Positions 1 through 6,477 of a stretch of 6,477 nt of DNA are shown here, piece by piece. The notes under the pieces are model-generated. The model did not search any database, was not told where the DNA came from, and was given only the letters and a program-made list of their open reading frames with translations. The first letter of the stretch is position 1. Every line of letters starts with the position of its first letter. The stretch comes from Candidatus Pelagibacter sp. (lineage in GTDB: Bacteria; Pseudomonadota; Alphaproteobacteria; Pelagibacterales; Pelagibacteraceae): positions 1 to 6,477 of the forward strand of contig JAOHCJ010000035.1 in assembly GCA_028095445.1 (NCBI GenBank), read 5' to 3'. A program made the translations under genes and the position numbers.

Positions 1-13
1 GATGATTATTTTC

Positions 14-1093
14 TTATTTTTCATTAATTCTAATAATTCCTATTGTACTTAATAATAATAACACTATTAAAGGTAGCCATACGGATAAAATGATTGGTAT
101 TTTTTCATTCTGAGCCAAGGTACCTGAAAAAAAATTTATGTAATAAACAATAACTGACAACATAATACCCAACAGTAAATTAAAAACTTTTGGTTTATTT
201 TGCCTTATATTTAACATTATAATCGATGCAAACAAGGTCATTAGGGTTAAATAGATCGGAAAAGAGACTAATTTTTGTTGATGGAGAGAAATTTCGGTTG
301 TTGAATATCCCAACTGAAAATAATCTTTTTTTAATTTATCCAGCTCTACTAGATCTAAAGATGATAAATTGGAAAATAACCCTTTAATTTTCTTTAAATT
401 AAAATGAGTTTCTAAAATTAGATTATTAATTTTTTTGTTTGGTTTTTGATTTTCAGCTATTATCGGATTTTCTAATTTCCAAAAATAGTCATCTATAAGG
501 ACTTTGTCAGATTTAATTGTTTTGATTAATTTAAAATCATTATTAAATTGAGTAATAGATACATTTATTAAAGAATTCTCAATTAACTTTTCAGCATAAA
601 CAATATTTATAAAATCATTAATTTCATCTTTGATCCAAAGGCCGTTTTCTGTAACTACTGCTAAATATTTATTATCATTTGAAAAACTATTCTTTAAATC
701 TAAGTATACAAATTTTAATTTTGCAGAAAAATTATAAAAAACAATTACTATAAAAAATCCTAAAATAAATGAAAATGTTACGATTGTAGATAAAATTTTA
801 AAATTACTTAGCCCGAAATTTTTATAAATAGGCAGTTCTTTTTTATCTGTGATTTTAAGAAAAAAAAATTGAGTTGAAATTAAAAAAATGAAAGGAAAAA
901 TTTGAAAAAAAACTGCCGGTGAGTTTAAAAAAGTTAATAGTAAAGGATAGAGAAAATTAACATCAGAGTCTTTTAAAAAATTAATTTCTTCAAATACATT
1001 TAAAATAAATACCAGGCTAAAAAAAATTAAGCTTACTTGTAGAACAATAGAAGAAAACTGTTTAATTAAATATTTTTGATAGGTTTTTATCAT
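14..1093 (-). CDS. lptG: LPS export system permease LptG
   Basis: This is one of the two transmembrane subunits of the LptB2FG ABC transporter, which extracts lipopolysaccharide from the outer leaflet of the inner membrane and passes it to the Lpt bridge. The 359-residue protein has the family layout: three N-terminal membrane segments (about 13-33, 57-78, 100-120), a periplasmic beta-rich domain (about 125-270) and three C-terminal segments (about 275-295, 303-323, 333-354). The cytoplasmic stretch KKELPIYKNFGLSNFKI (84-100) sits where the coupling helix that contacts LptB lies. GLWIKD (151-156) resembles the LptG periplasmic motif and favours LptG over LptF. The length is typical. The start is fixed by the ATGA overlap with the lptF stop; no Shine-Dalgarno is visible, so translation is probably coupled to lptF. 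Assignment as LptG rather than LptF rests on being second in the pair and on the GLWxKD motif. The TAA stop lies 13 bases from the window edge. Confidence 0.93.
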   Translation of the reverse strand: MIKTYQKYLIKQFSSIVLQVSLIFFSLVFILNVFEEINFLKDSDVNFLYPLLLTFLNSPAVFFQIFPFIFLISTQFFFLKITDKKELPIYKNFGLSNFKILSTIVTFSFILGFFIVIVFYNFSAKLKFVYLDLKNSFSNDNKYLAVVTENGLWIKDEINDFINIVYAEKLIENSLINVSITQFNNDFKLIKTIKSDKVLIDDYFWKLENPIIAENQKPNKKINNLILETHFNLKKIKGLFSNLSSLDLVELDKLKKDYFQLGYSTTEISLHQQKLVSFPIYLTLMTLFASIIMLNIRQNKPKVFNLLLGIMLSVIVYYINFFSGTLAQNEKIPIILSVWLPLIVLLLLSTIGIIRINEK

Positions 1094-2223
1094 TTTTGAT
1101 TAAAATTTTTTTTGTCAAATATAAAGATAATTGAATAGGTTATAAAAAATAATATTAACGGTAAAAATAAAAAACTTATATTAGAGATCATATTAGTTCC
1201 GAAATATCTGACTGTGACTTCAGACAAAATAATTATAGATATACCGATAATAAAAATACTATTTTTAAATTTATTAAATCTAAAATTATCTTTAGATCTT
1301 AAAATTAATAATGAAGATATCAATGCCATCAGAGGAATATAAAGAGGCATATATAGCCTTTTAAAAAATTCTTGAAAAAATATTTTAGTATTATTTTTTT
1401 CACAATTGAAGTTTACGTTAGCTTTAGAACTAATAAAATTTATAGGGTCAATTAAAACACAATTTAAAAGGGCAAAGGTAGGAAGCTCTTGAATTTTAGG
1501 ATATGTAGTTGTTTTAGTTTTATATTTAGATAAGTCAATCTCTGTTTCACTAAAACTAAAAACATTAATTTTTTTATTTTTGGTATTAATGATTTCTCCT
1601 TCAAAAAGTTTAATATATGTTTTGTTATTAGCGTTAATTATCTTTCCCTCTTTAGCATAAATTATTTGAGAATTATTTTGATTAATATCTTCTTTTAAAA
1701 ATATTTTTTTTAATACTCCATCTTGATTTTTTTCTTCAATAAATATTGTTAAATTTGAAACAGTATCAATAAATTTTTTTTCTTTTAAAAGTGAAGGAAA
1801 AAAATCAATATTTGAAGTTCTTATATATGAACGAGCTTTATTTTGAGAGCTAGGAACAAAATAAGTTGTAAACAAGATTTGAGTTATCATAAATAACAAT
1901 GAAAAAACAATTATGACGTTTATAAATTTTTTTTTAGTTATGCCGTTACTCCAAAAAACTATTAATTCATTATTATTTTCATATTTTAAAATTGTATAAA
2001 AAACAGATAAAAAAAATATAAATATTAATGTTCTACTGAAGATTTTAGGAAAATTTAATAAAGTATACTTAAAGTAAATTTCTAGGCCATGGCCATCTTC
2101 TGAAACTATATCTAGAAAATTAACTGCTTGAATAACCCAAACTATTAAAGTTACACTTAGCGAAACTAATAAAAAAAAATATAATATGTCTTTTAAAATC
2201 TTTCTAAATATTAATTTTTTCAT
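1090..2223 (-). CDS. lptF: LPS export system permease LptF
   Basis: This is the partner permease of LptG in the inner-membrane LptB2FG lipopolysaccharide exporter; the ATPase LptB is not in this window. The 377-residue protein has membrane segments at about 14-34, 61-79 and 100-122, a periplasmic jellyroll-type domain (about 125-285), and segments at about 292-308, 322-338 and 347-369. The motif ELIVFWSNGITKKKF (86-100) matches the LptF/G coupling-helix region (EL..-sGi pattern). FKRLYMPLYIPLMALISSLLILRS (287-310) is the characteristic start of the second membrane half. It is the first gene of the lptF-lptG operon and is divergent from pepA, an order common in alphaproteobacteria. The ATG at 2223 has an AGGA six bases upstream. 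The sequence is lysine- and asparagine-rich, as in the neighbours; no truncation or frameshift is seen. Confidence 0.95.
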   Translation of the reverse strand: MKKLIFRKILKDILYFFLLVSLSVTLIVWVIQAVNFLDIVSEDGHGLEIYFKYTLLNFPKIFSRTLIFIFFLSVFYTILKYENNNELIVFWSNGITKKKFINVIIVFSLLFMITQILFTTYFVPSSQNKARSYIRTSNIDFFPSLLKEKKFIDTVSNLTIFIEEKNQDGVLKKIFLKEDINQNNSQIIYAKEGKIINANNKTYIKLFEGEIINTKNKKINVFSFSETEIDLSKYKTKTTTYPKIQELPTFALLNCVLIDPINFISSKANVNFNCEKNNTKIFFQEFFKRLYMPLYIPLMALISSLLILRSKDNFRFNKFKNSIFIIGISIIILSEVTVRYFGTNMISNISFLFLPLILFFITYSIIFIFDKKNFNQK

Positions 2224-2251
2224 TGAATTTCCTAAATTTTATACTTATATA
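2223..2251 (+). promoter_or_regulatory. candidate sigma-70 promoter for pepA-ndk
   Basis: TTGAAT (2223-2228), a 17-base spacer and TATATA (2246-2251) give a reasonable -35/-10 pair reading towards pepA. The predicted transcript start is near 2258, leaving a leader of about 27 bases. An overlapping alternative -10 is TATACT (2240-2245). In so AT-rich a background such matches arise easily by chance, so this is a candidate only. The opposing lptF promoter must share the same 61-bp region; on the minus strand TATAAG (2249-2244) and TATAAA (2243-2238) could be -10 boxes, but neither has a convincing -35. Confidence 0.4.
2230..2233 (-). promoter_or_regulatory. Shine-Dalgarno of lptF
   Basis: On the minus strand AGGA lies six bases before the lptF ATG, in the context TTTAGGAAATTCAATG. 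It is one of only two clear ribosome binding sites in the window (the other precedes ndk) and supports the start at 2223. Confidence 0.7.
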
Positions 2252-2284
2252 GCACGAACACGTACAGAGTGTATTTAAAAATTT

Positions 2285-3742
2285 ATGTCTATTAAAATAA
2301 ACTATTCTAAGAAACTAAGTGCTAAATCTTCAATTAATCTTATTTTATTTGTTGATGAGAATTTCAATATTAGCGGCTTAAAAAAAAATGTATCAAAAGA
2401 GGAATTTTCTTACATATCTGATTTACTAAAAAATAGTGATTTAAAAAAAGACATACTTTTTTTTGAAGTAAGTTCAAAAAAGACTGTATTTTTAGTGTCA
2501 ATTAAGAAAGATATAAAAATATCAGATATAGAAAATCTGGGAGCTAAATTTCATAGTTTTATTAATTATGATAATCAAAAGGATTACTTTGCATATTCAG
2601 ATACAATTAATAATAAGATAAAAAATTTTGTAGGTTATTTTCTGCATGGACTAAAATTAAAATCATATGAATTTAATATTTACAAATCAAAAAAAAAGAA
2701 AAAGATTGTTTCTATAAATGTAATAGGTGATAAGAACAAAATATCCACTCAAGACCACTTAAGGTTTAAAGCCTTGGAAGAAGGAAGTTTTTTTGCAAGA
2801 GACCTCGTTTCTGAACCGGGAAATGTTTTACATCCAGATGAATATGCAAAAAGAATAAATACACTTAAAAAATTTGGATTAAAAATAAATATTTACGATG
2901 AAAAAAAACTAAAGAAACTTGGAATGAACGCTTTACTTGGCGTAGGTCAAGGAAGTATTCGGGGATCATATCTTGTAACAATAGAATGGAATGGATTAAA
3001 AAATAATTCTAATCCTTTAGCTTTTGTTGGAAAAGGGGTTTGTTTTGATACTGGTGGTTACTCGTTGAAACCAGCAAAGTTTATGGAGGACATGACTTAT
3101 GATATGGCAGGCTCAGCTACTGTGGTGGGCTTAATGAAAAATTTAGCTACAAGAAAAGCAAAAATTAATGCAGTTGGTGTTGTGGGGCTTGTTGAGAATA
3201 TGGTGAGTGGAAATGCTCAAAGACCAGGTGACATTGTAAAATCTTACAGCGGCAAAACAATAGAAATATTAAATACAGATGCTGAAGGTAGATTAGTTTT
3301 GGCAGATGCTCTAACTTTTACTGAAAAAAAATTTAAACCTAAATTTATAGTTGATTTAGCAACCTTAACTGGTGCTATTATAGTTTCATTGGGCTCTGAA
3401 TATGCTGGCCTATTTTCAAACGACGATAAATTGTCAAAACAACTATTAGAAGCAGGTGATAAAGTGCAAGAAAAATTGTGGAGAATGCCCTTGCATAAAA
3501 ATTTTGACAAACTTATAGACTCAAAAAATGCAGACATGCAAAATATTAATTATGTTGGTGGTGCGGGGTCTACAACTGCAGCACAGTTTTTACAAAGATT
3601 TATTTTAAATAAAACACCTTGGGCACATTTAGATATAGCTGGTATGGCCTTTTCAAAATATGGTGGAGCTTTAAACTCAGGTGGAGCAACTAGTTATGGA
3701 GTAAGATTATTAAACCAACTAATAGAGGACAATTATGAGTAA
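2285..3742 (+). CDS. pepA: leucyl aminopeptidase (M17 family), PepA
   Basis: This is a cytosolic two-metal aminopeptidase that removes N-terminal residues from peptides. The 485-residue protein has a divergent N-terminal domain (about 1-165) and an M17 catalytic domain from about 170, beginning near LVSEPGN (174-180). The metal ligands known from E. coli PepA are all present with a constant offset of 20: K250, D255, D273, D332 and E334, and the catalytic K262 and R336. They lie in GKGVCFDTGGYSLKP and in the M17 signature NTDAEGRL (330-337). Length is close to E. coli PepA (about 500). Some PepA proteins also bind DNA (transcription control, Xer recombination); nothing here shows that activity. 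The ATG at 2285 lacks a clear Shine-Dalgarno. The gene is divergent from lptF and its last 8 bases overlap ndk, so the two probably form an operon. Confidence 0.97.
   Translation: MSIKINYSKKLSAKSSINLILFVDENFNISGLKKNVSKEEFSYISDLLKNSDLKKDILFFEVSSKKTVFLVSIKKDIKISDIENLGAKFHSFINYDNQKDYFAYSDTINNKIKNFVGYFLHGLKLKSYEFNIYKSKKKKKIVSINVIGDKNKISTQDHLRFKALEEGSFFARDLVSEPGNVLHPDEYAKRINTLKKFGLKINIYDEKKLKKLGMNALLGVGQGSIRGSYLVTIEWNGLKNNSNPLAFVGKGVCFDTGGYSLKPAKFMEDMTYDMAGSATVVGLMKNLATRKAKINAVGVVGLVENMVSGNAQRPGDIVKSYSGKTIEILNTDAEGRLVLADALTFTEKKFKPKFIVDLATLTGAIIVSLGSEYAGLFSNDDKLSKQLLEAGDKVQEKLWRMPLHKNFDKLIDSKNADMQNINYVGGAGSTTAAQFLQRFILNKTPWAHLDIAGMAFSKYGGALNSGGATSYGVRLLNQLIEDNYE
3724..3729 (+). promoter_or_regulatory. 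Shine-Dalgarno of ndk
   Basis: AGAGGA lies five bases before the ndk ATG, inside the last codons of pepA. It is the strongest ribosome binding site in the window and fixes the ndk start at 3735, within the 8-base overlap with pepA. Confidence 0.8.
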
Positions 3743-4145
3743 CACAGAGCAAACACTATCAATCATTAAACCTGATGCGGTTGAAAGAAATTTAGACAAT
3801 GAAATTAAAGAAATGTTTACAAATAAAGGTTTTAAAATTGTTAAAGATAAAAAAATTCAAATAGTAAAAACTGAAGCAGAACAATTTTACAAAGTTCATG
3901 AAACAAAACCTTTTTATAACGATTTATGTGCCTATTTGTCGTCAGGACCAATAGTTGTGATGGTGTTAGAGAAAGAAAATGCAGTTTTAGAAAATAGAGA
4001 GTTAATGGGTGCGACCAAACCAGAGGATGCTGCAGACGGAACTATAAGAAAAAAATATGGAATTTCTATAGATAAAAATTCTGTACATGGTTCTGACAGT
4101 GTTGAAAATGCTAAAATTGAGATCGATTTTTTCTTTAAAGACTAA
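3735..4145 (+). CDS. ndk: nucleoside diphosphate kinase
   Basis: Ndk transfers the gamma-phosphate of ATP to nucleoside diphosphates through a phospho-histidine intermediate, balancing NTP and dNTP pools in the cytosol. At 136 residues it covers the full fold but lacks the last few residues of the 143-residue E. coli enzyme. Residues match E. coli numbering without a gap: K12 (in IIKPDAVERN), Y52, F60, R88, T94, R105, N115 and the phosphorylated H118 in the signature NSVHGSDS (115-122). It overlaps the end of pepA by 8 bases in another frame and has a strong Shine-Dalgarno inside pepA, so it is probably co-transcribed. The TAA stop overlaps the TAG stop of the convergent purN. Confidence 0.98.
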   Translation: MSNTEQTLSIIKPDAVERNLDNEIKEMFTNKGFKIVKDKKIQIVKTEAEQFYKVHETKPFYNDLCAYLSSGPIVVMVLEKENAVLENRELMGATKPEDAADGTIRKKYGISIDKNSVHGSDSVENAKIEIDFFFKD

Positions 4146-4720
4146 TTAAATATTTTTTTTATAGCTGCCGGATAGAGCTTATGCTCTTGTCTTAAAACTT
4201 TTTTAGCCAAAGAAGCAGGAGTGTCTTTCTTTAAAATTTTAACTTCTTTTTGTAGAATTATTTTTCCAGAATCAAGTTTTGCTGTCACTAAATGAACAGT
4301 ACAGCCAGCTAGTTTATCTTTATTTTGTATAGCTTTAATGTGAGTATCAACCCCCTTATACTTTGGAAGCAAAGAAGGATGCATATTAATTATTTTTCCA
4401 TTAAACTTTTTAATAAAATTTTTAGACAAAATCCTCATAAAACCAGCAAGACAAATAAATTCTATACTTTCTTTTTTTAATAAATTTAATAATTTTGCTT
4501 CAGTTATTTTTGAGTTTTTAAAGCTTGATATATATTTTTTGATATTAAATTGATTTGAATACCTTAGTCCCCTGGCCTCAAGAGAGTTTGAAAAAATTAA
4601 ATCTATAGATATAGGAGATTTTTTTATTTTAGAAAATTTTATTAAGTTTTTAAGATTACTTCCAGTTCCAGATATAAAAACTGCTGTTTTGATTTTTTTA
4701 AGACCAGTCAATTTTACCAT
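4142..4720 (-). CDS. purN: phosphoribosylglycinamide formyltransferase (GART), PurN
   Basis: PurN uses 10-formyl-tetrahydrofolate to formylate GAR to FGAR, the third step of de novo IMP synthesis. The 192-residue protein has the N-terminal phosphate-binding motif FISGTGSNL (15-23), the folate-site segment LAGFMRILS (91-99), the motif NMHPSLLPKYKG (112-123) and LDSG (149-152). The catalytic triad N112, H114 and D150 corresponds to E. coli N106, H108 and D144 with a constant offset of 6. It ends about 25 residues earlier than the 212-residue E. coli enzyme, in a C-terminal tail outside the active site. The ATG at 4720 lies inside purM (23-base overlap). It adds a short extension before the first strand, so a TTG at 4711 is a possible alternative start. 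No clear Shine-Dalgarno is seen, which suggests translational coupling to purM. Confidence 0.96.
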   Translation of the reverse strand: MVKLTGLKKIKTAVFISGTGSNLKNLIKFSKIKKSPISIDLIFSNSLEARGLRYSNQFNIKKYISSFKNSKITEAKLLNLLKKESIEFICLAGFMRILSKNFIKKFNGKIINMHPSLLPKYKGVDTHIKAIQNKDKLAGCTVHLVTAKLDSGKIILQKEVKILKKDTPASLAKKVLRQEHKLYPAAIKKIFN

Positions 4721-5726
4721 TAAGTTTAACTTTATTTTTTCCTTTAACTATTTTTCCAATAACATAAGGCTTAAATTCTTTCGTAAAAAACTTTATAGTT
4801 CTTTTTAAATTTTTAGGATTAATTATTAAACAAAAGCCAACTCCACAATTAAATGTTTTTAACATTTCTTTATCCTCAATGTTATTTTGTTTTAACCATT
4901 TAAAAATTTTTTTTGTTTTAATTTTATTTAAATCTATATCAGCAATTAATCCATCTGGAATAACTCTTTTAATGTTATCTGCTAGTCCACCACCAGTTAT
5001 ATTTGAGCATCCATTTAAAAGATCATTATCAATTAAATTCAAAATTTCTTGTACATAAATTTTTGTAGGTCTTAGTAATTCTCTTTTAAGAAAAGAATTA
5101 TTTTTCAAATTTATTTTATTTTTTTTAAGAACATATCTTACTAGAGAATACCCATTAGAATGAATACCATTTGAAGGTATACTAACTATTAAATCACCTT
5201 TTTTAATATTTTTTTTATCTAAGATTTTTTCTTCATCAACTGTTCCAACAGCAAATCCAGCTATATCAAATTTTCCTTTTTCGTAAGTTCCTGGCATTTC
5301 TGCAGTTTCACCACCAACAAGCTCACACCCAGAAATTTTACAACCTTTAACTATTCCTTTGATAATTGATTTGAGTTTTTTTAAATCAATTTTATTTATA
5401 GATATATAATCTAGAAATATTAAAGGTTTAGCTCCTTGTACTATTAAATCATTTACGCTCATTGCGACAAGATCAATTCCAATAGTATCATATTTATTAA
5501 GGGTATTTGCTATTTCTACTTTAGTGCCAACCCCATCAGTACAAGCTACAATTTTTGGACTCTTCAAATTTTTTGGAATAGTAGATATTGACCCAAAACC
5601 ACCAATATTATTTAACTTTTTTTTGCCTTTTTGTTTTGATGAAATGTTACCTATGTATTTAACAAAGTTGTCAGCAGCACTTATATTAACACCACTTTTT
5701 TCATAGGTAAATTTTTGTTTTTTCAT
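4698..5726 (-). CDS. purM: phosphoribosylformylglycinamidine cyclo-ligase (AIR synthetase), PurM
   Basis: PurM closes FGAM to AIR with ATP, the fifth step of de novo purine synthesis. The 342-residue protein is of normal length. It shows the N-terminal YEKSGVNI (8-15), DGVGTK (64-69), GIDLVAMSVNDLIVQGAKPL (83-102), GCELVGGETAEMPGTY (133-148), SNGIHSNGYSLVR (185-197), ITGGGLADNIKRVIP (243-257) and FNCGVGF (292-298), all expected for the family. One departure is S241-N242 before ITGGG, where most PurM proteins have Ala-His. The start at 5726 agrees with the family N-terminus, and no start codon lies just upstream in frame. There is no visible Shine-Dalgarno. It is the first gene of the purM-purN pair and is divergent, by 11 bases, from the DUF2066-like gene, as next to purM in Pseudomonas. 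Confidence 0.97.
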   Translation of the reverse strand: MKKQKFTYEKSGVNISAADNFVKYIGNISSKQKGKKKLNNIGGFGSISTIPKNLKSPKIVACTDGVGTKVEIANTLNKYDTIGIDLVAMSVNDLIVQGAKPLIFLDYISINKIDLKKLKSIIKGIVKGCKISGCELVGGETAEMPGTYEKGKFDIAGFAVGTVDEEKILDKKNIKKGDLIVSIPSNGIHSNGYSLVRYVLKKNKINLKNNSFLKRELLRPTKIYVQEILNLIDNDLLNGCSNITGGGLADNIKRVIPDGLIADIDLNKIKTKKIFKWLKQNNIEDKEMLKTFNCGVGFCLIINPKNLKRTIKFFTKEFKPYVIGKIVKGKNKVKLNGKIDWS

Positions 5727-5737
5727 TAATATAAAAT

Positions 5738-6477
5738 ATGCAAAATATAAATAAATTTTTTAGATTACAAAAAGTATATATATTTTTTATTTCGTTCGTT
5801 CTATTTATAATAATTTTTTCCACAAGTATTTTATATGCAAACCCTTTTAAAGTATCTGATATTGAGATTTCGTCTCCATTTGAGCTAAATTTTAAGAAAA
5901 ATAAAGTAATAGATCGAGGCTTTAAAGACTCTTTCTTTAATTTACTCTCAATGATTACAACCTCTGGTGATAAAGATAAAATTAACAATGTCTCATTAAA
6001 AGAAATAAAAAATATGATTGATTCTTTTACAATTAGTGATGAAAAATTTGTTAATAATGAATATTTTGCAAAATTAGAAACAAGCTTTAACAAAAAAAAA
6101 GTTCTTAATTTTTTAGAAAGAAAAAATATTTTTCCTTCAACGCCTGTTAAGAATAAAGTTTTACTAGTTCCAATTTTGGTAAATATTGACTTAGATGAAA
6201 TCTATTTATTTACAAATAATATTTTTTATGAAAAATGGAATGAAAATAACAAAAACTATTATTTGTTAGATTATTTATTACCCAGTGAAGATATCGAAGA
6301 CCTAAATAAAGTCCAAGAAATTTCAAAATCTATAGAAAGTTATGATTTTATGGATTTGATAAAAAAATATAACATAAAAGATTATATTATATCAATAATA
6401 TTTTACAATAAAGATGAAGTAAAAGTGCTTTCAAAAATTAATTTCAATAATTCTTTAAAAATAAATAATCAAAGATA
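5738..6477 (+). CDS. exported DUF2066-like protein, 3' end outside window
   Basis: An open frame of 246 codons starts at ATG 5738 and has no stop before the window ends, so it is a partial gene. An in-frame TAA at 5732-5734 rules out an upstream start. The N-terminus looks like a signal peptide or anchor: K6, R9 and K12 precede a hydrophobic stretch (about 13-32), with possible cleavage after LYA (residue 34). The mature part is a soluble alpha/beta-looking region. RGFKDSFFNLLSMITTSG (60-77), the segment around 86-126 ending in a VLNFLERKNIFPS turn, and FMDLIKKYNIKDYIISII (204-221) recall DUF2066 (PF09839). Its place beside purM matches Pseudomonas, where a DUF2066 gene sits between purM and hda. 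Function is unknown. It is certainly coding by frame length and signal peptide; the family call is by eye. No Shine-Dalgarno is visible. Confidence 0.8.
   Translation, partial: MQNINKFFRLQKVYIFFISFVLFIIIFSTSILYANPFKVSDIEISSPFELNFKKNKVIDRGFKDSFFNLLSMITTSGDKDKINNVSLKEIKNMIDSFTISDEKFVNNEYFAKLETSFNKKKVLNFLERKNIFPSTPVKNKVLLVPILVNIDLDEIYLFTNNIFYEKWNENNKNYYLLDYLLPSEDIEDLNKVQEISKSIESYDFMDLIKKYNIKDYIISIIFYNKDEVKVLSKINFNNSLKINNQR
5742..5770 (-). promoter_or_regulatory. candidate sigma-70 promoter for purM-purN
   Basis: On the minus strand TTGTAA (5770-5765), a 17-base spacer and TATTTT (5747-5742) form a plausible -35/-10 pair upstream of purM. The whole element lies inside the first eleven codons of the divergent DUF2066-like gene. 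Transcription would begin near 5735, giving an almost leaderless mRNA, which fits the absence of a Shine-Dalgarno. The match is modest and the background is AT-rich, so this is a weak call. I could not find an equally good promoter for the plus-strand gene. Confidence 0.3.

Noticed and set aside
3244..3537. 97-residue minus-strand open frame inside pepA
   Set aside because: It is antisense to the M17 catalytic core, including the NTDAEGRL signature, and has no recognisable motif or ribosome site.
4113..4136. Possible intrinsic terminator: AAAATTG, loop AGAT, CGATTTT followed by a T-rich tract
   Set aside because: The stem is nearly all A-T with a G-T pair and lies inside ndk before its stop codon, so it would cut off the gene. 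Such weak hairpins are frequent by chance at this base composition.
5524..5706. 60-residue plus-strand open frame inside purM
   Set aside because: It lies antisense to conserved PurM residues such as DGVGTK; the low-complexity hydrophobic translation is a by-product of that strand.
5793..5802. Short tandem TTCG units (TTCGTTCGTT)
   Set aside because: Only two and a half copies, inside the signal peptide codons; explained by coding of ISFVL.
5701..6093. 130-residue minus-strand open frame upstream of purM
   Set aside because: It is antisense to the DUF2066-like gene, whose signal peptide and uninterrupted 246-codon frame are the better explanation. It also overlaps the purM start.
1..6477. 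Search for a mobile element, CRISPR array, tRNA, riboswitch or toxin-antitoxin pair
   Set aside because: No repeats beyond short A/T runs, no cloverleaf-like sequence, and no leader long enough for a riboswitch were seen. All long frames are accounted for by core genes.

Overview
The window is a gene-dense piece of a very AT-rich chromosome with short spacers, A/T-ending codons and lysine-, asparagine- and isoleucine-rich proteins. Together with the gene content this points to a marine alphaproteobacterium of the SAR11/Pelagibacterales type. A Rickettsia-like intracellular lineage is less likely, because de novo purine synthesis genes are present. The taxonomic call rests on composition and gene order only. 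No RNA gene, mobile element, CRISPR array or long repeat was found, and no stretch over 300 bases lacks a gene.

Layout, left to right. (1) Minus strand, 14-2223: lptF then lptG, joined by an ATGA stop/start overlap. They encode the two inner-membrane permease subunits of the LptB2FG lipopolysaccharide exporter. Bases 1-13 lie just downstream of lptG and hold no start codon; lptD often follows lptG in related bacteria but is not visible here. (2) 2224-2284: a 61-bp divergent promoter region. (3) Plus strand, 2285-4145: pepA (M17 leucyl aminopeptidase) then ndk (nucleoside diphosphate kinase), overlapping by 8 bases. (4) The ndk stop overlaps the purN stop by 4 bases in convergent orientation. 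(5) Minus strand, 4142-5726: purM then purN, overlapping by 23 bases, encoding steps 5 and 3 of IMP synthesis. (6) After only 11 bp, a divergent plus-strand gene starts at 5738 and runs off the right edge. It encodes an exported protein resembling the DUF2066 family, which is found next to purM and hda in other proteobacteria.

The genes fall into three functional groups: envelope LPS export (lptFG), peptide and nucleotide housekeeping (pepA, ndk), and purine synthesis (purMN), followed by an uncharacterised envelope protein. All recognisable catalytic residues of PepA, Ndk and PurN are present. The one notable departure is in PurM, where the His usually preceding the ITGGG motif is Asn. This is a conserved core neighbourhood; I see no sign of a new defence, mobile or biosynthetic system. 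The points worth a second look are the extreme compaction at gene borders, the PurM substitution, the absence of a gene between pepA and ndk, and the uncharacterised DUF2066-like protein.
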